A stretch of DNA of 6,606 bases from Spirochaetaceae bacterium (GCA_031278295.1 JAITKQ010000173.1:1-6606); one strand, 5' to 3'; counted from the stretch's first letter, positions 1 to 6,428 are shown. Numbers and translations: made by a program. The notes: generated from the letters alone by a model not told the origin.

Positions 1-1
1 T

Positions 2-88
2 GTTGAGGCCTATTATAACCGGATTCGTATGCATTCGGTACTTGACTATGTGGCACCTAATGTGTTTAACTGTGGACAAGTCGCTTAA
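2..88 (+). CDS. IS3-family transposase (OrfB), C-terminal end only
   Basis: Reading from base 2 gives 28 residues and a TAA stop: VEAYYNRIRMHSVLDYVAPN followed by VFNCGQVA. The pattern YYN-x-x-R-x-H-S-x-L-x-Y-x-x-P is the usual end of the integrase core (rve/DDE) of IS3-family OrfB transposases, which cut and join the element's DNA during transposition. The start and the catalytic DDE residues lie left of the window, so it cannot be judged whether the gene is intact. A probable IS end follows directly. It points towards the 3' end of the convergent DUF1015 gene. The family is well supported by the motif; the subgroup is not resolved. Confidence 0.8.
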   Translation, partial: VEAYYNRIRMHSVLDYVAPNVFNCGQVA

Positions 89-91
89 CAC

Positions 92-116
92 TGTCTACCC
101 AACGGGGTAAAGTCCA
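92..116 (+). mobile_element. Probable right terminal inverted repeat of the IS3-family element
   Basis: Three bases after the transposase stop lies a 25-base stretch beginning TGTCTACCCAACGGGG and ending GTCCA. Its reverse complement starts TGGACTTTACCCC, a form familiar from left ends of IS3-family elements. Position right behind orfB and form both fit a right terminal repeat. The left end and the target duplication are outside or not identifiable, so the exact boundary is an inference. Confidence 0.55.
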
Positions 117-187
117 CCCTTCAATTCGTCGCGCAATGATTTCATAATTCTATAATCCGCCAACTGACTCTGCCTGCCGTATGGAAA

Positions 188-1507
188 TTATCCGAAAAGC
201 CGCCTGGCTTCAAGGTAGAAACGTTTTTCACAGGCCTCACCCATCGAAAAACTTTTTCGTGGCAGCGGCCCGCTGGTTACGATGGTTTCAAACAATCCGT
301 ATTTGTCGAAAGGCGGAAGCAGTATCCCCACGGCGGCAGGCTGCACCGCGAGGCGAATCAACTCGTCTTCGCCGTGTATATAGTCGGTTTCGAGTCCTTC
401 CAAAAGGGGGTCTATGCTGGCTGTAGGCAACTTTCCGCCTGAGTACTTTACCAGTACGCAACGCCCGCCCGATACCATGCCGAAACGGTTTTCAGGCACG
501 GCCCGGTCCGCGACCATGCCCCTTAACTGTTCTATTCCGTCGATTTCTAGCGAAGAAAAATCAGGGAGGGCGGACATAGCTTTTAAGATGTGTCCGGCAT
601 CCGTATTAAAAACGATCCGGTGTATCGGTTCGAACACGATTGCCGGATCGTGCAGGTTTACGATCTCGGCCAGCGCGTAACGGGCCGGGTGTTCCTCTAT
701 ACCCGCCTCGCCCTGGTGAGCCGACTTGTACTCGTCCCATACCTCCTTTGCGGCGGCCAGCGAATGGTTTCCGTCGCCGACCGCAAACAGAAACGGCTTG
801 TCTATATTGTAACGGTTGATCGACACGCGTGCCAGATGTTCAAAAACATCCCGTACCAGCGCCCAATCGTTCTTACGGTACAGCAGTTTGCAGCTTACGC
901 TTCCGCCCCCCATCATCAGCGGGATATCGTAAAGCAACGGCGCCTTGACCAGAAGCTTTTCCAGCAGCGAAGCCAAAATGTTTTCGCGATCGTCTATCAA
1001 AAGCAAAATATGCGGCAGTTCCAGAGCGGCGTTCCTGCGGATTTCCATGCGTGCCGGCAACCTTTCCCTCAGCGTTTCTTCTGTGGCGCGTACCAGATTC
1101 CGCGAATCCGCGCACCAGTCATAACATTCCAGATCGACAGCCAACAGTAGGCCGCGCCGTATGCCGTGCCGTGTTGTACGTTCGATGTACGCTCCCGCCT
1201 TCCGTGGCGGGTTAAGAACCGAATCATTGCTGTAAATTTTTTCCGCATAGCCGCGCATCGTTTCATGTATGCGTTCTATCCGCCCGGCCCGATCACTCCT
1301 GTTCAGGTATATTTCAGGATAGATCATATTCAACGTGGAATGCGCCTCGCCCACAAAGGAGGCGGTATTCTCCCAGTAAGCGGGGTCTTGCGTGTACTGA
1401 TCGCAGGCTATTACGGCCCATTTTTGCAGATCAACGCCTTTTGCCGGAAGTATTATTTGAGGTACCTTTACGCCTACATTGTCAAGTTGTGCGGTTGTTT
1501 TATTCAT
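188..1507 (-). CDS. DUF1015 family protein (COG4198-like)
   Basis: The product is a 439-residue soluble protein without signal peptide or membrane segments, which is full length for the DUF1015 family. Family landmarks are the N-terminal region ending CDQYTQDPAYW (35-45), RATEET (140-145), the DGNHSLAAAKEVWD block (245-258; relatives have DGHHR or DGNHS here), YIHGEDE (376-382) and the C-terminal signature GPLPRKSFSMGEACEKRFYL (413-432). The biochemical role of the family is not established; relatives are often annotated as putative kinases or found near amino-acid metabolism genes, so no reaction is assigned. The ATG at 1507 is preceded by AGGA at a 6-base spacing (1514-1517). It lies 237 bases behind pepT on the same strand, a gap that contains a C14 tract and a promoter candidate, so separate transcription is likely. 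No terminator is seen between its stop and the IS end. Confidence 0.9.
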   Translation of the reverse strand: MNKTTAQLDNVGVKVPQIILPAKGVDLQKWAVIACDQYTQDPAYWENTASFVGEAHSTLNMIYPEIYLNRSDRAGRIERIHETMRGYAEKIYSNDSVLNPPRKAGAYIERTTRHGIRRGLLLAVDLECYDWCADSRNLVRATEETLRERLPARMEIRRNAALELPHILLLIDDRENILASLLEKLLVKAPLLYDIPLMMGGGSVSCKLLYRKNDWALVRDVFEHLARVSINRYNIDKPFLFAVGDGNHSLAAAKEVWDEYKSAHQGEAGIEEHPARYALAEIVNLHDPAIVFEPIHRIVFNTDAGHILKAMSALPDFSSLEIDGIEQLRGMVADRAVPENRFGMVSGGRCVLVKYSGGKLPTASIDPLLEGLETDYIHGEDELIRLAVQPAAVGILLPPFDKYGLFETIVTSGPLPRKSFSMGEACEKRFYLEARRLFG

Positions 1508-1588
1508 GCTGTATCCTAAACCGAATCAAGCCGCGCTACAAGGGCACAATCAGGCCCGCCTGCAAGGACGACTCCCGGCCGCCTGACG

Positions 1589-1618
1589 GGTATAAAGTTG
1601 CCGCCCCCCTCGTTACAA
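1589..1618 (-). promoter_or_regulatory. Weak sigma-70 promoter candidate for the DUF1015 gene
   Basis: On the minus strand TTGTAA (1618-1613) and TATACC (1594-1589) are separated by 18 bases, each matching 4 of 6 consensus positions. Initiation near 1582 would leave a leader of about 75 nucleotides. The -35 candidate is 9 bases downstream of the G14 tract (1641-1628 as read on this strand). The boxes are weak and the call rests mostly on position. Confidence 0.3.
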
Positions 1619-1627
1619 AGCCTACGG

Positions 1628-1641
1628 CCCCCCCCCCCCCC
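1628..1641. repeat. C14 homopolymer (G14 on the coding strand of the DUF1015 gene)
   Basis: Fourteen consecutive C on the plus strand lie in the gap between pepT and the DUF1015 gene. A tract this long is prone to slipped-strand length change. It sits just upstream of the weak promoter candidate, so its length could alter promoter geometry, as described for poly-G tracts in front of some Treponema pallidum tpr genes. Any regulatory effect here is inference. A G14 tract at 6463-6476 is the only comparable run in the window. Confidence 0.95.
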
Positions 1642-1699
1642 GGGTGCTGTCGCCCTTAAGACCCCGACTGATGTACCGCGTGTCTGTAGCGTCCCCGTC

Positions 1700-1731
1700 A
1701 TATTAGTGTTTTACAGGTAGAAACACTATAT
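1700..1731. repeat. Hairpin containing a 17-base word repeated at 6437-6453
   Basis: TAGTGTTT (1704-1711) pairs with AAACACTA (1721-1728) around a 9-base loop, and with one bulged T the stem extends by three A/T pairs to 1700 and 1731. The word GTGTTTTACAGGTAGAA (1706-1722) recurs exactly, inverted, at 6437-6453. The hairpin begins 13 bases past the pepT stop in the direction of transcription, but no T run follows, so it does not look like a classical intrinsic terminator. It may stabilise the 3' end of the transcript or simply be part of a dispersed repeat. Confidence 0.65.
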
Positions 1732-1744
1732 CTACCCACTTAAC

Positions 1745-3037
1745 CTAGGAGGCGTCTTTTTTAAGTGCCTGGCGGTGGCTGGCGGCCAACTGAATCGTCA
1801 GGCGGCAGGCCGCAAGCAGATCTTCAAGCAGAAGCCATTCGGAACGGCTGTGAAAGTTACGGCCGCCGGTGAATATGTTAGGTGTAGGGATGCCCATTTC
1901 GGCAAGACGCGCGCCGTCCGTGCCTCCGCGTACCGGTTTAAACCGTAAATCAACCCCTGCCGCTCCCGCCGCTTCCTCGATGCGGGTCAGTATTTCGGGA
2001 CGGGACTCTATAACTTCCTTCATGTTGTAGTAGGAGGGCTTTGCGTCAACCACAACCCTGCCGCCCGGAAAGGCGGCCTCTACCGCGCGGGCAAAGCTTT
2101 CCAGCGCAGCAAGGCGCCTCTCGATGCCGGAACGTAGAAAATCGCGGACGATTATCTTTTGACGGGCGCTTTCGTGGCTGCCGGAACTGTCCATCAGGCA
2201 GTAAAAACCATAGCGGCCGTCCGTTGCTTCGGGGCTCTCCGTCCGAGGCAGCATGACGGCAAAGTGCGCCGCCATCAGAGCCGCGTTGACCAGTATGCCG
2301 CGCGCCGCCCCCGGATGTATCGCGCTGCCTGTAAAAGTTACGTCAACGCCGTAAGCGTTGAAACATTCAATTTCAAGCTCGCCCCCCGCCCCCCCGTCCA
2401 GCGTAAAACAGACCGTCGATTTTACCTTTTCGCGCGGAAATTCGGGCAGGCCCCTTCCGGTTTCTTCATCGGGTGTGAATATTAATTCGAGCGGTCCGTG
2501 TTTTATGTCATCGCGGGATACAAGGAATGCGGCGGCAGAGACGATAGCCGCGATGCCGGCTTTGTCGTCGGCCCCCAGCAGGGTCGTGCCGTCCGCGTGT
2601 ACAATCGTCTTGCCCACCGCGTCCGCCGCCGGTTCAATCGTTACGCCGTCGCGCAGGACTATCGGCCTGCCGTCGTAATTATCCACGACGACTGGTTTTA
2701 CGTCCTTCCCCGGCACATCGCCGGATGTATCCAGGTGGGCCAGAAAACCGGTGGTTTCCGGAACGGGGATTCCCGGCGGCAGGTTGGAAGGAATCCTCGC
2801 GATCAGGTAGCAGTGCCCGCTCAATTCCGAGTCTATCCCAAGCGCGGCGAATTCCGCCTGAAGTAGTCGCGCCAGCTCCCATTGCCCGGCTGACGTAGGC
2901 GTTTCCGCCCTCCCGGGGTCGCTGCTTGTCCATATTTTCGCGTAACGAACGAAACGTTCAAGCAACGCGTACTTGAGGGCCGCTTCCTCCGTACAGTCTA
3001 TCAGCGGACCGCGGCATTCTCCGTTTTTCAGATTCAT
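1745..3037 (-). CDS. pepT: Peptidase T (tripeptide aminopeptidase, M20B)
   Basis: This 430-residue cytoplasmic di-zinc aminopeptidase removes the N-terminal residue from tripeptides, completing breakdown of imported or turned-over peptides. The M20B landmarks are present: HLDTS (101-105; H101 zinc ligand, D103), LLGADDKAG (153-161; D157 bridging ligand), FTPDEETGRG (187-196; E191 general base, E192 ligand), TLDGG (212-216; D214 ligand), AIHPG (239-243) in the dimerisation domain, RGGTDGA (370-376), and TGGRNFHS (390-397; H396 ligand). All catalytic residues are intact. The chosen ATG overlaps the stop of the upstream M20 gene as ATGA (3037-3034), the usual arrangement for translational coupling. 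An in-frame ATG at 3061 would add eight residues and overlap by 28 bases; it has an AGGTG about 9 bases upstream, so it remains possible. Both versions carry about 22-30 residues before the LLERF segment where E. coli PepT begins. Confidence 0.93.
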   Translation of the reverse strand: MNLKNGECRGPLIDCTEEAALKYALLERFVRYAKIWTSSDPGRAETPTSAGQWELARLLQAEFAALGIDSELSGHCYLIARIPSNLPPGIPVPETTGFLAHLDTSGDVPGKDVKPVVVDNYDGRPIVLRDGVTIEPAADAVGKTIVHADGTTLLGADDKAGIAAIVSAAAFLVSRDDIKHGPLELIFTPDEETGRGLPEFPREKVKSTVCFTLDGGAGGELEIECFNAYGVDVTFTGSAIHPGAARGILVNAALMAAHFAVMLPRTESPEATDGRYGFYCLMDSSGSHESARQKIIVRDFLRSGIERRLAALESFARAVEAAFPGGRVVVDAKPSYYNMKEVIESRPEILTRIEEAAGAAGVDLRFKPVRGGTDGARLAEMGIPTPNIFTGGRNFHSRSEWLLLEDLLAACRLTIQLAASHRQALKKDAS

Positions 3038-4272
3038 CCAAGCACTGCCGTTGCCATACAAGCCATCACCTTCGCATCGCTCAGCAGATTCTCTACAAGA
3101 CAGTACTCGTTGGGTTGGTGGGCCGTGTTGTCCATACGGCTCCAGACGACGGAGTCTATGCCTTCGTTACGCAGAAAAGCGCCGACCGTGCCGCCGCCTA
3201 TCCCTACCAGCCGGGGTTCTACGCCGAGTACACGTCCGCAGGCGGCGGAAAGCATCTTCACGATGGGTGAAGATGCGGGAGTCGGAGGTGATTCCATGCT
3301 TTGCGTAACGATCAGTTCGACCTTTACGCCGTATTCCTGTTCTACGCCCAGCCCAACGCGCCGCGCTTCCTCCAAAATCTCATTGACCGGGTAGCATGGT
3401 AGCGCCCGTATGTCCATGTAAAACACATCATCACCCGGAATCGTGTTGATGTTGGGTACATTTGCTTCCTTTTTGGTGGGTTCTACGGTGGTGTAGTCCG
3501 GTTCAAATAGACTGTCGCGGGCGGAAAACTTTTTCATCAAACCGTTCCGCAGCCGGAGCATCAGATCAGCGCCGGCAAGACAGGCGTTGCGGCCATATTC
3601 CGGACGTGAAGCGTGCGCCTGCTTCCCCTTGATGTGCGCCTTGAGCCATGCCTGATTCTTCTCGGCGATTTCTATAATCTCCCCGACCGGATCCCCGCCG
3701 TCCGGTATCAGCGCAAGGTCGCCCGTTTTGAACAGACCCCTTCGGTTTTTTAACAGCCAGTCTATGCCTAAGACGCTACCGCACTCTTCATCCGCCGCAA
3801 ACAACAGTTTTAACGTGCGTTCAGGCCGTATTTTTAGCTTGATGAGGGCCAGCGCGGCCAGTACGGACGAAACAAGCCCCTGCTGGTTGTCCTCCACGCC
3901 GCGTCCTGTCAGCCTGCCGTCATTTTTTAGAACGGTCCATGGATCGCTGTCCCAAAGCGAAAGCTCGCCTGCCGGTACCACATCAAGGTGGCTCATTATC
4001 CAGAGGCACGGTGCCTCGCCGCCATCTTTCCCCGCAATCGTGCTTATCAGGTTTGGCCTTACGCCGCCTTTTGCCCGCCGGTCAGGGGCATCGTGCCGTT
4101 CCAGACAGTCCAGCCCCCGCTCCCGTAGCCACCCTTCCAGAAATACGCATTTATCCAGTTCCCCTTCGCCGCCAGAGGCCGGCGAAATAGCAGGGCGCCC
4201 GGTCAGTTCCGTCTGTAGTTCAACGGCAATGTCCTCGCATCCGTCAATAAATTCAAAAATTTCACGCTCCAT
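3034..4272 (-). CDS. M20-family metallopeptidase (ArgE/DapE/carboxypeptidase-like)
   Basis: This 412-residue soluble protein has the M20 two-domain plan: a zinc-binding catalytic domain split around a dimerisation domain at about 205-315. Visible active-site residues are H95 and D97 in SHLDVVPAG (94-102), D128 in GRGVEDNQQG (123-132), E162 and E163 in ADEECGS (160-166), D191 in IPDGG (189-193), H220 in KQAHASRP and H385 in TAHQPNE (383-389). The position usually read D-x-K after the bridging aspartate is D-N-Q here. Family members cleave dipeptides, C-terminal residues, or acyl groups from amino acids, and the substrate cannot be told from sequence. Coupling to pepT favours a di- or oligopeptide hydrolase over ArgE or DapE. 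The ATG has GAGG 9 bases upstream, and a strong promoter lies immediately before it. It is the first gene of the two-peptidase unit. Confidence 0.9.
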   Translation of the reverse strand: MEREIFEFIDGCEDIAVELQTELTGRPAISPASGGEGELDKCVFLEGWLRERGLDCLERHDAPDRRAKGGVRPNLISTIAGKDGGEAPCLWIMSHLDVVPAGELSLWDSDPWTVLKNDGRLTGRGVEDNQQGLVSSVLAALALIKLKIRPERTLKLLFAADEECGSVLGIDWLLKNRRGLFKTGDLALIPDGGDPVGEIIEIAEKNQAWLKAHIKGKQAHASRPEYGRNACLAGADLMLRLRNGLMKKFSARDSLFEPDYTTVEPTKKEANVPNINTIPGDDVFYMDIRALPCYPVNEILEEARRVGLGVEQEYGVKVELIVTQSMESPPTPASSPIVKMLSAACGRVLGVEPRLVGIGGGTVGAFLRNEGIDSVVWSRMDNTAHQPNEYCLVENLLSDAKVMACMATAVLG

Positions 4273-4290
4273 AGTTACAAACCTCGTGTA

Positions 4291-4319
4291 ATTATATACG
4301 ATCTGCGAGCTTACCGCAA
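4291..4319 (-). promoter_or_regulatory. Sigma-70 promoter of the M20 peptidase-pepT unit
   Basis: On the minus strand TTGCGG (4319-4314) is followed after exactly 17 bases by a perfect TATAAT (4296-4291). Transcription should start near 4286-4284, only about 12-15 bases before the ATG at 4272. The GAGG ribosome-binding sequence (4285-4282) would then lie at the extreme 5' end of the mRNA, giving an unusually short leader. The -35 box ends 3 bases from the GCCC microsatellite. Confidence 0.75.
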
Positions 4320-4322
4320 CAC

Positions 4323-4349
4323 GCCCGCCCGCCCGCCCGCCCGCCCGCC
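4323..4349. repeat. GCCC tetranucleotide microsatellite
   Basis: Six consecutive GCCC units (4323-4346) followed by a partial unit lie directly upstream of the -35 box of the peptidase promoter and run into the first modular repeat. Shorter runs of the same unit occur at 4521-4534 and 4798-4807. Such a tract can change copy number by replication slippage. It is outside coding sequence, so it could only act through the promoter or DNA structure. Confidence 0.9.
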
Positions 4350-4523
4350 AGTGGGTTTAAAGTCCGCTACGCGCCCGCCAGCCCGCCAGCGGGCTTCACA
4401 TCCGCTACGCGGTAGCGTCCCCAAAGCGGAGTCCGGGTTCTGCCGTCGCTCCGCAAAAGGCACCAGGCATACGCGGCTGTAAGCGGTGGGTGGTTTGATG
4501 TTTCAGGAACCGCGAATGACGCG
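4348..4523. repeat. GC-rich modular repeat, copy 1 (complete, with insertion)
   Basis: The module order is: A (26 bases, CCAGTGGGTTTAAAGTCCGC then TACGCG, 4348-4373), extra sequence (4374-4400), B (GGTAGCGTCCCCAAAGCGG, 4411-4429), C (TGCCGTCGCTCCGC and following, from 4441), D (AGGCATACGCGGCTGTA, 4465-4481) and E (27 bases containing TTTCAGGAACCGCGAATGAC, 4497-4523). CGCTAC (4403-4408) and GTAGCG (4412-4417) can pair as a hairpin. No coding function is apparent. Confidence 0.8.
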
Positions 4524-4623
4524 CCCGCCCGCCCACCAGTGGGTTTAAAGTCCGCTACGCGGTAGCGTCCCCAAAGCGGGTTTTACGCCGTGCCTTCGCT
4601 CCGCAAAAAGCGCCAGGCATACG
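4524..4623. repeat. GC-rich modular repeat, copy 2 (lacks modules D and E)
   Basis: Module A (4536-4561) is identical to copy 1 over 26 bases. TCCGCTACGC plus module B (4551-4579) is identical to copy 1 over 29 bases, including the CGCTAC/GTAGCG hairpin. Module C (TGCCTTCGCTCCGCAAAAAG then CGC, 4591-4613) matches copy 3 exactly. The copy stops within module D at AGGCATACG and runs straight into copy 3, as expected from recombination between CG-rich junctions. Confidence 0.75.
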
Positions 4624-4765
4624 CCCGCCAGCGGGTTTAAAGTCCGCTACGCGGTAGTATCCCGCAGGCGGGCTTCGGGTTCTGCCTTCGCTCCGCAAAA
4701 AGCGCTAGGCATACGCGGCTGTAGGCGGGGGTTGAGTTGATGTTTCAGGAACCGCGAATGACGCG
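4624..4765. repeat. GC-rich modular repeat, copy 3
   Basis: Module A (4628-4653) has one change from copies 1 and 2. Module B is altered to GGTAGTATCCCGCAGGCGG. Module C (4683-4705) is identical to copy 2, and D (4707-4723) and E (27 bases, 4739-4765) are identical to copy 1. Module E continues into ATTGAAGACAGCGAAT, so that the word CGCGAAT or AGCGAAT occurs three times between 4753 and 4782. Confidence 0.75.
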
Positions 4766-4797
4766 AATTGAAGACAGCGAATACAAGCCGCAACGCT

Positions 4798-4845
4798 CCC
4801 GCCCGCCAGCGGGCATCACATCCGCTACGCGCCCGCCAGCGGGTC
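4798..4845. repeat. GC-rich modular repeat, partial copy 4
   Basis: CGCCCGCCAGCGGGC, then ATCACATCCGCTACGCG, then CCCGCCAGCGGG repeats the inserted part of copy 1 (about 4372-4411) with the order shuffled. It contains two CCCGC-CAG-CGGG hairpins. Modules B to E are absent, and the cluster ends here. Confidence 0.65.
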
Positions 4846-5473
4846 TCAGTCTTATTCCTCCCCCAGCCGACCAAGCTCCCCCTCCCAACGTTTTACATTC
4901 CCGGTGGCGTCCGCGCCGCCTTTGCGCCCGCAAAGGCCCAATCACGGCTACGCTATAGCTAAGGAATAGGAGGGCCTCAAGCCCCGCCGCGTCTTGCTTC
5001 CTTTGAGGTATACGAGCGACAGATCGGCATAAAAGATTTTTTTGTCAAGCGGAATTTTCCCCGGCGCCGGGGCAAGTGCATAGGCCTTGCTAACTTTTTA
5101 CCATGTACATGGAAACTTCGTTTTCACGCTGACTTGCGGGCGTTCAGCCATGGATCCCCGCATCGGTTGCGGCAATGGCGCTGCCGCCCCTTCCCGTCAC
5201 TTACCGTCCGGATATCCCCAGGTCAACACTTATTAACTTGGCGCATTAAAGCGGCGCTGATTTGTGCGAGAAGCGACAAACCGCCGGAAAGCTCCGGAGT
5301 AGCGTCTGACCCGCCGGCGGATAAAAGCGGAAGATATTGTGAAAAACACATATTTTAAAACGCCGAATATGACGATCGTGTACAAATATCCGTAAAGAAA
5401 TAAAAAAAATTGGATTTTGCTCCGGGGCAATGCAAAAATGATGCACAAATTATTTTTAAAGGAGTAAAAAAAT
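4846..5473. other. Non-coding stretch with short palindromes upstream of the 5474 gene
   Basis: No credible gene, tRNA or rRNA is seen. The stretch contains a 9-bp hairpin (4918-4937, GCCTTTGCG with CGCAAAGGC), a 14-base perfect palindrome CCCCGGCGCCGGGG (5059-5072), a 12-base palindrome CCATGTACATGG (5101-5112) and CCGCCGGCGG (5311-5320). Bases from about 5321 become AT-rich, as expected of a leader, but no -10/-35 pair with acceptable spacing stands out. The part before 5320 could hold a decayed gene, but no protein family is recognisable in any frame. Confidence 0.5.
5458..5464 (+). promoter_or_regulatory. Ribosome binding site of the 5474 gene
   Basis: AAAGGAG lies 9 bases before the ATG at 5474 inside A/T-rich sequence. 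It fixes this start, and no alternative upstream in-frame start is needed. Confidence 0.8.
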
Positions 5474-6316
5474 ATGAATGATGTTTCCCGGTTGTCGTTA
5501 CTTTACAAGCAATATGCGGACGGAAATTCCGGTAAGGGAGAGTTTGAAGCAAGTATCTTTGAACATTTGATGAACAGCCCCAACGGACATTACGGGCTGT
5601 TTTTCAAAAACATGGATGCCCGTATAGATTTTTTATGCTGGTTTTACCCGGACTTGAGGCGCATAATAGATCGTTACGACAAGGGAGTCGCTCCATTTGG
5701 CGTTTATCTTGCCTCGACGCTTCGTTATTCACTCCGCTATTACAACCGGAGCAAACGAAAACGGGACACGGTCGAGATTGACTGCTGGAACTCAGGCAAC
5801 AGCGAATTGTTTGTGTATGAACCGGAACCGGACAATGAGGCCTATGAAGGTTCCGATGCCGGTTACAAAGTAAATTCACCAAAACGTATATTGCTTGTAC
5901 TGCTGAAGTCTTACTACTACGCATCGGACAGCCTGGTTAATAAAGTCGCCGCGGCAACCGGCATGAATCCTGAAGTACTGGGCGAAATGGTGGATACGCT
6001 GCGCCGCCTACAGGTTAAAAAGATCGAACGGGTACAGAAATTGTCCGGCGCCGCGCATTGCCTTTACTACCGTTGTCTTAACTATGAGAGAAAGCTGTCC
6101 GAAAAATGTGAAGACACGCACTTAAACAGTCTCATTTCGCTACGCCTAGACAGGGGCCGGAAGCGTTTGGAGAATATGCGCAAAAGACTCAAATCAATAC
6201 GGATCGAGGCGACGAATAGCGAAATATCGAAGATACTGGGTCTCCCCAAAGGAACGGTAGATTCAAGGATGTCTATGATAAAAACCAAGCAGGCTATCAA
6301 CAGGCTGAAGTTTTAA
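5474..6316 (+). CDS. Sigma-70-like / HTH putative regulator (hypothetical)
   Basis: The protein has 280 residues, is rich in Arg, Lys and Tyr, and has no signal peptide or membrane segment. Residues 47-93 (MDARIDFLCWFYPDLRRIID through PFGVYLASTLRYSLRYYNRS) have the helical pattern of sigma-70 region 2. A polar, acidic linker follows (about 100-135). Residues 136-205 form a further helical region with many tyrosines. Residues 242-280, including EATNSEISKILGLPKGTVDS, read as a helix-turn-helix like sigma region 4 (E-I-S-x-I-L-G-L-P-x-G-T-V-x-S-R). The likely role is DNA binding or an alternative sigma factor, but this is inferred from pattern alone; a sigma-derived regulator that no longer binds core polymerase is equally possible. 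It stands alone on the plus strand, divergent from the peptidase operon, with a long leader region and no clear terminator. Confidence 0.7.
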   Translation: MNDVSRLSLLYKQYADGNSGKGEFEASIFEHLMNSPNGHYGLFFKNMDARIDFLCWFYPDLRRIIDRYDKGVAPFGVYLASTLRYSLRYYNRSKRKRDTVEIDCWNSGNSELFVYEPEPDNEAYEGSDAGYKVNSPKRILLVLLKSYYYASDSLVNKVAAATGMNPEVLGEMVDTLRRLQVKKIERVQKLSGAAHCLYYRCLNYERKLSEKCEDTHLNSLISLRLDRGRKRLENMRKRLKSIRIEATNSEISKILGLPKGTVDSRMSMIKTKQAINRLKF

Positions 6317-6428
6317 GGCGGCGGGCATCCTCGGACCGTTTACCCCCTCCCCCTGTATAGCTTCTGTCAGATAGATTCCCTATATGGTGGTTTCGATGTC
6401 CCCCGGAATGAAACATTTTATCCACTGT
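6317..6428. other. Short non-coding stretch after the 5474 gene
   Basis: No gene, strong hairpin or T run is seen directly after the stop. TATAGCTTCT at 6356-6365 resembles the left arm of the next inverted repeat (TATAGCGCTTCT) and may be a decayed relative. Confidence 0.4.

Noticed and set aside
181..1150. Overlapping plus-strand open frames opposite the DUF1015 gene
   Set aside because: They are antisense to a well-supported conserved protein, lack family motifs, and reflect the GC-rich third positions of the real gene.
1516..1701. Minus-strand open frame of 61 codons across the C14 tract
   Set aside because: It consists of glycine-rich translation of the homopolymer region, has no family resemblance, and depends on the tract length.
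4321..4845. CRISPR array
   Set aside because: The repeats are modular, of unequal length, and spaced irregularly without unique equal-length spacers; no cas gene is present.
4647..4962. Several short open frames of 64-75 codons in the repeat cluster
   Set aside because: They read through repeats on both strands, give low-complexity Arg/Pro-rich products, and have no convincing ribosome-binding site.
5020..5048. Minus-strand TTGACA-like -35 box (TTGACAAAAAAATC)
   Set aside because: No -10 box occurs at suitable spacing, and no minus-strand gene lies downstream before the repeat cluster.
5134..5358. Open frame of 74 codons upstream of the sigma-like gene
   Set aside because: It has no recognisable family, no good ribosome-binding site, and runs into the AT-rich leader of the next gene.
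5338..5390. Promoter for the sigma-like gene (TTGTGA, TATTTT, TACAAA and similar words)
   Set aside because: No pair of boxes has spacing near 17 bases with adequate matches on both sides.
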